The notes beneath the pieces are model-generated. The model saw only the letters and a list, made by a program, of their open reading frames with translations, searched no databases and had not been told where the DNA came from. Position numbers and translations under genes: made by a program. A stretch of 64,000 nucleotides of DNA, from assembly GCF_013141765.1 (NCBI RefSeq), contig NZ_WHOD01000027.1, forward strand, positions 1-64,000, given 5' to 3'. This DNA comes from Paenibacillus foliorum. GTDB taxonomy: Bacteria; Bacillota; Bacilli; Paenibacillales; NBRC-103111. Below are positions 48,143 to 56,261 of this stretch, in pieces; position 1 is the stretch's first letter, and the number at the start of each line of letters is the position of its first letter.

Positions 48143-49285
48143 CTAAAATGAGTTTTGTTGCCCTATCTCCTGAGTTACGAGAATATCTCGAGTGTTTCGT
48201 TTTTTGCTGGGATTTGACCATGTCCATTTTTTATTTGCGAAATAATTCCACAAGGTTCCAACGATGATACCTGCTGTCTGGCCCAAATAAATATTCCACT
48301 CATTCATAATAAATAGTTGAACGAATGAAGTTGTGAGGGCAATACCTAAGGTTGATATAACCATAAATTTTGGAAACTGAAGTATGCGCTCCGATAGTTT
48401 TGTTTTGGAGTAGTCTTTCCAAGTAAGCTTGTCATGCCATACAAAATTGTGCAGCATTGCAACAATCGATGCCACAGCGGATGCTAATAAAGAGGGGATA
48501 GCGAGCAAATTAACTAATATTGTAAAGACAAACAAGTTGACTATAACCCCTAGAATCCCAACGAAACAAAATAAGTAGAAGCGCCTATCATCAGGGCTGC
48601 GTAACATTAACCTTGCAATATGACGCAAATAATTCCACTGTTCATTGATGCTCATTTTTGATTCCCCAGAATCCCTTGCAACAAAAGAATATGGGATTTC
48701 ATGCACCGTTCGGTAATTTCCCTTTACCAGAATTTCCATAAGGATTTTCCAACCAATAGGGTCTAATGCTACCTTTTCAATGACATCACGATTTAGTCCG
48801 AAAAAACCTCCGGTACAGTCTGATATATTTCTTGTTTTCTTAATGAAGATACGACCGATTGATCTAGCTGTCCACGAAACGAATTTTCGAAGCCAATTTA
48901 ACCCACCGTCTGAACCGCCTTGAATAAAACGACTTGGAATCACTACGTCTATTTCGGACAATCGATGATATATCAACGGAATTAATTCTGGAGGATGCTG
49001 CAAATCTGCGTCCATTACAATTAAATGTCGTCCTCTAGATAGTTGAAAACCCTCCACAACTGCAGTGCCCAGTCCCTTAGCATTTTCTCGGTGAAGGTAT
49101 CTCACTTGTGGGAAAAGGGAAGCCAGTTCTTTTAGTACATCGGGTGTATCATCCCGGCTATCGTCAATGAATAATATTTCATAATCTATCGGATTATCAG
49201 ATAATGCTTGTACAATCCTATTAACAATTAGACGTACATTCACTCTCTCATTGTAGGTTGGAATAATAATACTTAGTTGACACAC
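48143..49285 (-). CDS. Dolichyl/polyprenyl-phosphate mannose synthase-type GT2 fused to GtrA domain
   Basis: 380 aa from a GTG start with AAGGAG 8 nt upstream. N-terminal GT2 domain (1-230): SIIIPTYNERVNVRLI, FIDDSRDDTPDVL, GLGTAVVEGF, VMDADLQHPPEL and SDCTGGFFGLNRDV. The C-terminal part (about 235-365) is a four-helix GtrA domain (FVGILGVIVNLFVFTIL ... NFVWHDKLTWKDY ... NYFANKKWTW). One polypeptide therefore makes and probably flips polyprenyl-phosphate-mannose. It pairs with the PIG-V-like transferase downstream and duplicates, in fused form, the separate GtrB and GtrA of the neighbouring operon. Confidence 0.9.
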   Translation of the reverse strand: MCQLSIIIPTYNERVNVRLIVNRIVQALSDNPIDYEILFIDDSRDDTPDVLKELASLFPQVRYLHRENAKGLGTAVVEGFQLSRGRHLIVMDADLQHPPELIPLIYHRLSEIDVVIPSRFIQGGSDGGLNWLRKFVSWTARSIGRIFIKKTRNISDCTGGFFGLNRDVIEKVALDPIGWKILMEILVKGNYRTVHEIPYSFVARDSGESKMSINEQWNYLRHIARLMLRSPDDRRFYLFCFVGILGVIVNLFVFTILVNLLAIPSLLASAVASIVAMLHNFVWHDKLTWKDYSKTKLSERILQFPKFMVISTLGIALTTSFVQLFIMNEWNIYLGQTAGIIVGTLWNYFANKKWTWSNPSKKRNTRDILVTQEIGQQNSF

Positions 49286-49411
49286 GTAGTAGTCTCCTTC
49301 TTCATGATTTTCGCATTCTTTGTTTCATTTTACTAAATATATTTTGAAATAGAAATGTAAATATGATTAAATAAAACTATTACACAGTTTAGTAATTATA
49401 GGAGTCCGCAA

Positions 49412-49463
49412 TTAAAAGCCGGTTTGTCCATTTGAGCTGACCAGCAGCAAGGACAAAACGGCT
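49412..49463 (-). terminator. Rho-independent terminator of the PfkB-kinase gene
   Basis: A 13-bp stem with one mismatch (49417-49429 with 49451-49463). On the minus strand it is followed by TTTTAATT, which orients it to the gene ending at 49540. Confidence 0.75.
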
Positions 49464-49539
49464 CTTTCAATTGTACCTACTAAAATTGCATATCATTAAC
49501 TATTACAACAAACTAGTGAAATAACCATAGGAGTCTTTC

Positions 49540-50493
49540 CTACTTCTTCACCAACAACCCCTGAAAATACTCATCCTCTTTATATTTGCTCCGTAACTCC
49601 GGACAATTATTCTCCTGAGACTCAATAGTCCAGCCTGCAACCTTTGTCCCGCAAACAACGGCTTCCTTAAGTGACAAGCCTCGAACAAGTCCCATGACAG
49701 TTCCCGAGAAGAAGGCATCGCCAGCGCCGCTGGAATCAACTAACTTAACAGGGAATACGGGCTGATAGCCGGATTCTTTGGTTCTAGAATCATAGTAAAC
49801 GGAGCCGTTCTCTCCTAATGTGATAACCATGGAACGAAGGCCGATGGTTTGTACGAACGCAATTAACTCTTGGATCAGTTCGTCTTGGCTCAGCACTTCA
49901 ATGTTTTTTTCTAAAAGGCGTCCCGCCTCGATATCATTGCAAATAAAGCATTCAAGCTGATTAAGCAGAGAAATGTTGGACAAAATAACATCTAAATTCC
50001 CTGGAATACCGAAGACAGGCTTATTTTCCTGCAAGGAGAGCTCGACTACGCTTTTGGAAATTTGTTCGTTGAGGTCTAGCTCCAGTACAATGTGCGAGGA
50101 TTGTTGCACTATCTTTCTCCCCGAGGTCTTAATCGTTCTTTCAAGCTCATCCAGCTGCGGCATTTGTGAAATGGAGCCGGCCAGATTGCCGTTTTCATCT
50201 AATACAGCTAACCACATTCCCATACCCTGATTAATTTTACCGAGGTACTCTGTGTGAGCATTGGATTTTTTTAAACGTTGAATGATCTCATCGCCGAGAC
50301 CAGTGCTGTCTACTGTTGATACAAAAGAGGTAGTAAGCTCAAGGTTTGCTAGATTCTCAGCAACGTTACGTCCAACGCCCCCATGAACAAATTGGATGCT
50401 GCCCAGATTGCGGCCTGTAGGAATGTATTCATTTTTTGAAAAACCTTTGCAATCAACAAAAACGGTACCGATAACGGATACAAAAGATGACAT
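49540..50493 (-). CDS. PfkB-family sugar or nucleoside kinase
   Basis: 317 aa, ribokinase fold. GGVGRNVAENLANLEL is the first PfkB signature and DSSGAGDAFFSGTVMGL the second, with the catalytic Asp in GAGDAF. Features such as VFVDCKGF near the N-terminus and the overall length resemble pseudouridine kinases and related nucleoside kinases, but the substrate cannot be fixed from sequence. No pseudouridine glycosidase gene is adjacent. AAGGGG lies about 8 nt before the ATG. It appears to be a single-gene unit. Confidence 0.85.
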   Translation of the reverse strand: MSSFVSVIGTVFVDCKGFSKNEYIPTGRNLGSIQFVHGGVGRNVAENLANLELTTSFVSTVDSTGLGDEIIQRLKKSNAHTEYLGKINQGMGMWLAVLDENGNLAGSISQMPQLDELERTIKTSGRKIVQQSSHIVLELDLNEQISKSVVELSLQENKPVFGIPGNLDVILSNISLLNQLECFICNDIEAGRLLEKNIEVLSQDELIQELIAFVQTIGLRSMVITLGENGSVYYDSRTKESGYQPVFPVKLVDSSGAGDAFFSGTVMGLVRGLSLKEAVVCGTKVAGWTIESQENNCPELRSKYKEDEYFQGLLVKK

Positions 50494-50940
50494 GTACGGA
50501 ATCCCCTTAGAATAATAGTAGTTTACTTCATTATATTTTAATTTTAGGTTAAAAAGAAGATAATGTTTACCTTAATTTAAGTTTACTAGTCGTTACCTGC
50601 TCCTATAACCACCCGGTTGTAGGAGTTTTTATTTGCTGCCCTAATAGTAGCTGGTAAAAACTTTAAGGTAAAGTTTCTAGAAAACGCTGTGAAACGTTGC
50701 CGCGACGAACCAAATGCATTCGATAGGATAGAGAACGTGACGATCTGAAGATAACGCGGATGACGGCTGCAATCTTTTATTTTTGCTCGAACCTTGTGAC
50801 CTTGCTTGAATTAGGTTTTCCCTTTGGAGGGGAATCTTGGTTGCGGTGGGGAATAGCACGGCCAAATGGGTTGAGGCAAGGAACGGGAGATGCATACAGC
50901 CCCCAAAAAACCAAATTTTAAAGGTTGGAATAATTATTTT
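50494..50940. other. Intergenic region with an orphan terminator-like hairpin
   Basis: No gene recognised. At 50600-50630 an 11-bp hairpin (CTCCTATAACC/GGTTGTAGGAG, one G-T pair) is followed by TTTTTATTT and reads as a plus-strand terminator, although no plus-strand gene lies upstream. Scattered purine-rich runs resemble ribosome sites but lead to no frame. Confidence 0.6.
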
Positions 50941-50954
50941 TCATTTGACATACA

Positions 50955-50983
50955 TTGAGAGCGTATTCATTCGTGCGTATAAC
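50955..50983 (+). promoter_or_regulatory. Candidate promoter controlled by AraR
   Basis: TTGAGA (50955-50960), 17-nt spacer, TATAAC (50978-50983). An upstream TTGACA (50945-50950) is an alternative -35 but has no matching -10. The first AraR-type box covers the -10. Confidence 0.65.
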
Positions 50984-50984
50984 T
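50969..50984 (+). promoter_or_regulatory. AraR-type operator, distal box
   Basis: ATTCGTGCGTATAACT matches the B. subtilis AraR box ATTTGTACGTACAAAT at 11-12 of 16 positions and overlaps the -10 of the candidate promoter. Confidence 0.65.
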
Positions 50985-51009
50985 TTTACAAATCATAATA
51001 AAAGATTTG

Positions 51010-51025
51010 ATTTGTACGTATGAAT
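51010..51025 (+). promoter_or_regulatory. AraR-type operator, proximal box
   Basis: ATTTGTACGTATGAAT matches the AraR consensus at 14 of 16 positions. Its centre is 41 bp from that of the first box, about four helical turns, like the paired cooperative operators of the B. subtilis arabinose operon. Confidence 0.8.
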
Positions 51026-51090
51026 AGGAGGTAAGCTGAAAATAAAACCAAATCGGTAAGGTACTCAGATTACTTAGTGGAGGTTAGCTA

Positions 51091-51702
51091 ATGCTTAAAA
51101 ATGCAAGGAGTAATGCTGGAAGTGTAGGGTTAACAAGACGCTTGATGATGGATATCTTAGCTGTTCAGGAGTTCCAAGATCGGAGTTTCAATTAATGGAC
51201 ATGGATGAAGAAAACCTGCAAAAGATATCAACCCATTGCCAACATATGATTAAAATCGAATAAGTCTTTCTGCAACAGTAGTATCAACGTTGAATTAGAA
51301 AGTGGCTGTAAAAGACACTATTTTGCATGGCATGTGTTGGCGGTTTGGAAGCGTTTCAATGTGATGCTGAAGTCCCCCTTAAAATATGGTGTGGATCAAT
51401 ACGTAGGTAATTAAACGCAGCAGTGCACTGATACATGCGTACAATATGGCCGTACAGGCAGCACTTACGCGGGTGACCGCGAACTCGTCAAGTTGCTTAA
51501 ACTTCACAACCTGTTAACAGATGCATTCTGCAATACAAAGGAAGTATGGGATAGGTGTGATGAGATGTTTGAAGTTCTGGCTCTTTGGTTACCACAATTC
51601 AACGGTGAAGGAAGACGTTGGTCCAATATACCTCGACCGGATCATGGGGCGTATGTAGCGAAACGAATAATAATGTTAGTAGGTGACAGAATTTGTTTGT
51701 AA
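51091..51702 (+). pseudogene. Degenerate reading frame between the AraR operators and the importer
   Basis: An ATG with TGGAGG 7 nt upstream opens a frame that is interrupted by in-frame stops at 51193, 51247 and 51412 and then stays open for 95 codons to 51702. The last part (TGSTYAGDRELVKLLKLHNL ... EVWDRCDEMFEVLALWLPQF ... PDHGAYVAKRI) looks protein-like but I do not recognise the family. Three stops in about 200 codons is fewer than chance would give, which supports decay of a real gene, perhaps the first gene of the arabinose-type operon. No transposase or target duplication is seen. Some stops could be assembly errors. Confidence 0.45.
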
Positions 51703-52577
51703 AAAATAAAGAACCATTTTGGAATGATATAAAAGTAGTTCCTTATCTTTTTATTTTGCCAAATATGCTTCTGTTTCTATGCTTTATGATTATTCCGATT
51801 TTAATGACTTTTTACTATAGCCTTGTCAAATGGGGAGGCATGGGTAGTCCTGTATTTATAGGATTTGATAACTACTTATATCTCTTGGGTGATGAGGTAT
51901 TTAGAAAGTCTGTTTGGGTGACAATCCTATTCACGGTAGCAACCGTTCCTATTCTAATGATAATGTCACTCATGTTTGCACTTTTATTAAATCAAAAAAT
52001 TAAATTTAGATCGTTCTTCCGTAGTGTATTGTTCATTCCCTCCATAATATCGTCCGTTGTTGTTGGTATGGTTTTTGTATGGTTGTTCAATGACCAATTG
52101 GGACTCATTAACTATATTCTCAATTCCTTTGGTATAAATTCTATTGGCTGGTCAACAAATCCCAATATGGCAATGGTAATGATTATCGTTGGTACTCTCT
52201 GGAGCAGAATAGGGTACAATATGGTCATTTATTTGGCGGCACTTCAAGGAATATCCCCCGAGTATTATGAGGCTGCCACCATTGACGGTGCAAACTCTTG
52301 GCAAAAGTTTCGTTTTATAACAATGCCTCTCCTTAAGCCTATTCATACTTTCATCTTAATTACGGTTGTCATTCACTCATTCCGTTCATTCGATTTGATA
52401 TATGTTATGACCAAAGGTGGTCCTCTTAATGCAACAACAACTCTTGTAATGCACGTTTATGATACTGCGTTTAAGTTGAATTATTTTGGTCGCGCATCTG
52501 CATCGGGTGTTATTTTATTTCTAATTCTTATGATATTTACTCTGTTCAGACTTAAATCAAACAAGGAGAACGTATGA
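51693..52577 (+). CDS. Carbohydrate ABC importer permease (AraP/UgpA-like)
   Basis: 294 aa with six membrane helices, CUT1 family. PYLFILPNMLLFLCFMIIP and YYSLVKWGG at the N-terminus; EAA loop EYYEAATIDGANSWQKFRFITMPLLKP; YVMTKGGPLNATTTLV near the end. It pairs with the next permease to import an oligosaccharide. The start appears to be TTG 51693 with AGGTGA about 6 nt upstream; it overlaps the end of the degenerate frame. No ATPase gene is present, as is usual for systems that share MsmX-type ATPases. Confidence 0.88.
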   Translation: MFVKNKEPFWNDIKVVPYLFILPNMLLFLCFMIIPILMTFYYSLVKWGGMGSPVFIGFDNYLYLLGDEVFRKSVWVTILFTVATVPILMIMSLMFALLLNQKIKFRSFFRSVLFIPSIISSVVVGMVFVWLFNDQLGLINYILNSFGINSIGWSTNPNMAMVMIIVGTLWSRIGYNMVIYLAALQGISPEYYEAATIDGANSWQKFRFITMPLLKPIHTFILITVVIHSFRSFDLIYVMTKGGPLNATTTLVMHVYDTAFKLNYFGRASASGVILFLILMIFTLFRLKSNKENV

Positions 52578-53425
52578 TAAAAAAACAAAAAAATCAGCTA
52601 ATACGGCCACCAAAGGCATCGCATATTTTTACTTATGTACTAATGGTGATCGTATCTATTGTTGTTCTATTTCCGTTTTATTGGATGTTTGTAACGGCAG
52701 TAAAGCCTTTAGGTGAAATCTTTGAATTTCCTCCTAAACTATGGCCAGGCGAATTTTTTTGGGGGAACTTTGCAAAATCAATGTCAGTAACGGATTTCCC
52801 TACTTATTTTAAAAACAGTATCATCGTTACATCCATTGCAACTATTATTACCGTTTTTATTAATCTCCTTGCGGGCTACGCATTTGCTAAGTACAAATTT
52901 AAGGGCAAGGAGCTCATGTTCTTAATCGTATTGAGCACATTGATGATTCCAATACAGGTAACTATGATTCCTAACTTTATCATCGTATCTAAGCTGGGTT
53001 TGCTTAATACTTATGCAGGACTCATTTTGCCTACTTGTGCAGAAGCTTTCGGATTGTTCCTTTCTCGTCAATTCATGTCTGAAATACCGGATGAGCTTAT
53101 TGAATCGGGGCGTATGGATGGTGCAAGTGAGTTTCATATATTTAGTAAGATTGTTTTTCCAAACGTAAAACCTCTTCTTGGCGTTCTGGTTATTTTCACA
53201 GTAATGTGGCGTTGGAATGATTTCCAGTGGCCTTTAATCATACTTTCAGATAAAAAGATGTACACTGTACAACTCGGACTATCGATGTTAAATGGAGTGA
53301 ATTATGTTAACTGGAACGATCTAATGAGTGCTGCTCTTATCTCGATTATTCCTGTTTTGATAGTATTTTTTGCTTTTCAGAAGCAGTTTGTGCAGGGAAT
53401 AACCCATACAGGCATTAAAGGCTAG
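52574..53425 (+). CDS. Carbohydrate ABC importer permease (AraQ/UgpE-like)
   Basis: 283 aa with six membrane helices, CUT1 family. LFPFYWMFVTAVKPLGEIF, NSIIVTSIATIITVFINLLAGYAFA, the EAA loop ELIESGRMDGASEFHIFSKIVFPNVKP, and the terminal QKQFVQGITHTGIKG are typical of MalG/AraQ subunits. The start overlaps the previous stop by 4 nt (ATGA), so the two permeases are made together. AAGGAG lies upstream. Confidence 0.92.
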   Translation: MIKKQKNQLIRPPKASHIFTYVLMVIVSIVVLFPFYWMFVTAVKPLGEIFEFPPKLWPGEFFWGNFAKSMSVTDFPTYFKNSIIVTSIATIITVFINLLAGYAFAKYKFKGKELMFLIVLSTLMIPIQVTMIPNFIIVSKLGLLNTYAGLILPTCAEAFGLFLSRQFMSEIPDELIESGRMDGASEFHIFSKIVFPNVKPLLGVLVIFTVMWRWNDFQWPLIILSDKKMYTVQLGLSMLNGVNYVNWNDLMSAALISIIPVLIVFFAFQKQFVQGITHTGIKG

Positions 53426-53497
53426 CTGATGTTGCTCTTTTATCTAACTACAAGTTGTTAAGCTTTGATGGTTTATCTATTAAAAGGAGGAGAGAAT

Positions 53498-54814
53498 ATG
53501 TCAATTCATCAGTTTAAGAGAAAGCTATCAACGTTGTGTGCCTTGAGTATGGTCGTTTCCGTGGCCGCGTGCAGTACACCTTCAGGTGGTAAAACAGAAA
53601 CTGCTGGTACCGGAGTTGCAGAGAAAGATGCCGTACTTAAGGTAGCGTATTGGGAATCATCTTCATCTGATAAAGCTGGTTGGGATCTCATGATAAAGAA
53701 TTTTGCAAAAGATCATCCAGAAATTAAATTAGACCCACAGGTTTATCCATCAAATACGTTTAGACAAACCCTCGACACAAGAATTGCCGGTAACGATTGG
53801 CCTGATATTGTGCGCTACACCTATCAAAGACTTGGAAAATTTAAAGAGAACAATGTTATGCTTGACCTCACAGGTAAAATTTCCGAAGAAAGTCTTAACG
53901 ATCTGGTTCCCGCATTTCGATCAGCTGTAACATATAACGGAAAGCTTGTAGCTATGCCTCACCATACGGATACAATGGCTATTTTCTACAATAAGGCTAT
54001 GTTCGAGAAATCGGGAATAAGAATTCCTAAAAATGCTACAGACGGCTGGACGTGGGAGGAACTTACGGCCAATGCACGTAAACTTAAAGCAGACAATAAT
54101 TTGGAATATGCTTTTGGGGGAATTTGGGAGAATGGCTCCGGTTACCGCTATCTTCCATTTATCTACATGAACGGCGGATCGGTTCTGAGTAAAGATATGA
54201 AATCTATAACCATCAATTCACCGGAAGCTCTTGCAGCTACAAAGCTTTATGAATCATGGCAGAAAGAAAAGCTCGTTGTGAAGACCGGTTTTACACAGGA
54301 ACCAGCAGCCAATTTGCTTTTCGTTGCTAAGAAAATAGCGTTTACGTTTTCCGGCAGCTGGCATCTCTCTTACATGGAAGAAAACATGCCAGGTAATTGG
54401 GGAGTTACTTATATGCCTCAAGTTAATGGTAAAAGCGGTTCCGATATGGGCGGCAATTCAATCTTTGCATACAAAGGCACCAAATATCCAAATGCTGCAG
54501 CAATCTTTATTGACTATATGACCAATAAAGCAAATATGAAAGCGTTCGCTGAGGCTTCTAACTTTATTCCTGTGCGTACAAGTCTTATCAATGAGGGGTT
54601 AAAGTACACCGCCTTCCAGAAAGAGATGGACTTAATGCTCAATATCGTTAAAACTATCGATCCTAAGATGGCTGATGATGAGACATCTATCCGTTTCCAA
54701 CAAATAAACCAAATCTATGGTGAGATTATGGATCCAATAGCTATAAATGGATCGATGACAGCTGAAAAGGCTTTGGAAAAAGCTCAAAAGGATATGACAG
54801 AAGCTTTAAAATAA
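53498..54814 (+). CDS. Carbohydrate ABC importer substrate-binding lipoprotein
   Basis: 438 aa. A lipoprotein signal peptide ends in VAAC (lipidated Cys 25). The mature part has the family-1 extracellular solute-binding fold: LKVAYWESSSSDKAGWDLMIKNFAKDHPEIKL, PDIVRYTYQRLGKFKENN, AMPHHTDTMAIFYNKAMFEKSGI, TWEELTANARKLK and AFTFSGSWHLSYM. It captures the sugar outside the membrane for the two permeases. AraN of B. subtilis, which binds arabino-oligosaccharides, is a plausible counterpart, but specificity is inferred only from the neighbouring AraR. AGGAGGAGAG lies before ATG 53498. A terminator follows. Confidence 0.92.
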   Translation: MSIHQFKRKLSTLCALSMVVSVAACSTPSGGKTETAGTGVAEKDAVLKVAYWESSSSDKAGWDLMIKNFAKDHPEIKLDPQVYPSNTFRQTLDTRIAGNDWPDIVRYTYQRLGKFKENNVMLDLTGKISEESLNDLVPAFRSAVTYNGKLVAMPHHTDTMAIFYNKAMFEKSGIRIPKNATDGWTWEELTANARKLKADNNLEYAFGGIWENGSGYRYLPFIYMNGGSVLSKDMKSITINSPEALAATKLYESWQKEKLVVKTGFTQEPAANLLFVAKKIAFTFSGSWHLSYMEENMPGNWGVTYMPQVNGKSGSDMGGNSIFAYKGTKYPNAAAIFIDYMTNKANMKAFAEASNFIPVRTSLINEGLKYTAFQKEMDLMLNIVKTIDPKMADDETSIRFQQINQIYGEIMDPIAINGSMTAEKALEKAQKDMTEALK

Positions 54815-54834
54815 TGGTTTGCACGGTTTAATGA

Positions 54835-54871
54835 AAAACTCCACTTTCGATGAAAAAGAAGGTGGAGTTTT
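54835..54871 (+). terminator. Rho-independent terminator after the binding-protein gene
   Basis: A 14-bp stem (54835-54848 with 54858-54871, AAAACTCCACTTTC with one imperfect pair) with a 9-nt loop ends in TTTTCT. Confidence 0.85.
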
Positions 54872-54901
54872 CTGTAAGGTTAAGGTCTTAAAGCGTAGTG
54901 G

Positions 54902-54931
54902 TTGACATTAAGTATGGACAGACATTACTAA
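54902..54931 (+). promoter_or_regulatory. Promoter of araR
   Basis: TTGACA (54902-54907) with a weak -10 (TACTAA, 54926-54931) at 18 nt. No AraR box is seen here, unlike in B. subtilis where araR represses itself. Confidence 0.5.
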
Positions 54932-54945
54932 ACTAGGAGATTTTT

Positions 54946-56037
54946 ATGAAATCAAAATATGTAATGGTTAAAGACGAGATAAAGTCTTGGATATTGCAAG
55001 GCAAAGTTTCGCCTCACGAAAAAATTGGCACCGAGAACGACATTATGGAGATATTTGACGTTAGCCGTCATACGGTTCGGCAAGCTATAGGGGATTTAGA
55101 GAAAGAAGGGTGGATTTACCGATGGCAGGGAAAGGGGACATTTTGTGCGGATCAATCTAAAAGAAGCAAATCTCATTCATACAAGACTATTGGCGTAATC
55201 ACTACGTATATCTCCGAATATATTTTTTCCTCTATCATAAGAGGAATCGAGTCGTATTTAAGCAGTACGGATTATATGTTTATTTTAACGAGTACTAATA
55301 ATAACATAGAAAAAGAGAAAAAATGCATAGATTCTATTTTAGCCCGAAATGTAGATGCTATAATTGTTGAACCCACTAAAAGCGCGATATATAACCCAAA
55401 TATCAATTATTATTTAAACATGGAAACAAACAATATACCCTATGTCATGTTAAATGCCTTATATCCACAACTTCAAGCGCCTAGTCTAACTATGGATGAG
55501 GAGCAGGGAGGATATATTGCAACCGAGCATTTAATTCAACTGGGCCATAAAAAGATCATTGGAATTTTTAAGGCGGATGACCTGCAAGGCGTCAATAGAA
55601 TGAATGGGTTTATTCGGGCCCACCGAGCTCATAACGTGCCAATAATTCCAGGACTGATCATATCTTATAATACAGAGGACCCGAGAGAGAAGATTCAAAA
55701 TGAAATAATACATCTATTCAATAACCATAAATATGATATAACAGCAATTTTTAGTTATAACGATGCCATTGCCCTTTACATCATTAATTTTTTTAGAGAA
55801 CTAAATATTAATGTCCCTGAAGATGTTTCTGTAGTCGGATATGACGATTCCTATTTGGCTGAAATGTCGGAAGTGAAACTCACCTCTGTTATACATCCCA
55901 AAAGAACCATGGGACTGGATGCAGCTAAATTGATTGTTGACTTGATTGAAGGGAAACAGCAAGGCTCCCAATTACAATCGGTCATATACAAGCCTGAATT
56001 GGTTGTCAGGACCTCAACAGCAACAGCGAAAACCTAG
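54946..56037 (+). CDS. araR: AraR-type repressor (GntR DNA-binding domain fused to LacI-like sensor)
   Basis: 363 aa. N-terminal winged helix (1-70): KYVMVKDEIKSWILQGK, TENDIMEIFDVSRHTVRQAI and the wing WQGKGTF. C-terminal LacI-type effector domain (about 75-360): TIGVITTYISEYIFSSIIRGIESYL, LTSTNNN, EPTKSA, GIFKADDLQGVNRMNGFI, EDVSVVGYDDS, EVKLTSVIHPK. These blocks match B. subtilis AraR closely from memory, including the recognition region, so it should bind AraR boxes and respond to arabinose. Two such boxes lie 3.9 kb upstream in front of the importer operon. It is transcribed separately, after a terminator. Confidence 0.92.
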   Translation: MKSKYVMVKDEIKSWILQGKVSPHEKIGTENDIMEIFDVSRHTVRQAIGDLEKEGWIYRWQGKGTFCADQSKRSKSHSYKTIGVITTYISEYIFSSIIRGIESYLSSTDYMFILTSTNNNIEKEKKCIDSILARNVDAIIVEPTKSAIYNPNINYYLNMETNNIPYVMLNALYPQLQAPSLTMDEEQGGYIATEHLIQLGHKKIIGIFKADDLQGVNRMNGFIRAHRAHNVPIIPGLIISYNTEDPREKIQNEIIHLFNNHKYDITAIFSYNDAIALYIINFFRELNINVPEDVSVVGYDDSYLAEMSEVKLTSVIHPKRTMGLDAAKLIVDLIEGKQQGSQLQSVIYKPELVVRTSTATAKT

Positions 56038-56261
56038 TCTTCTCAAGCTTGTTCCATAAGCGCCATACTCATGCACGAAAGCCAAAAGGGGGAGGTCAAG
56101 CGCTTCTCTCTTTTCTGTATACCGTCAGCTCCGAATGACCGCCGTTCACCAGCCACCCTGCCAAAAGTTTAACAACTCGTCAACCTTGTCTGCATAATTG
56201 TCCAAGTCCCCACATAGACATGTTATCAGTTGCTATTTACTATGTGCTGGAGGGGATTGAA

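Noticed and set aside
50494-51692. Insertion sequence remnant
   Set aside because: No transposase motifs, terminal inverted repeats or target duplications were seen in this degenerate stretch.
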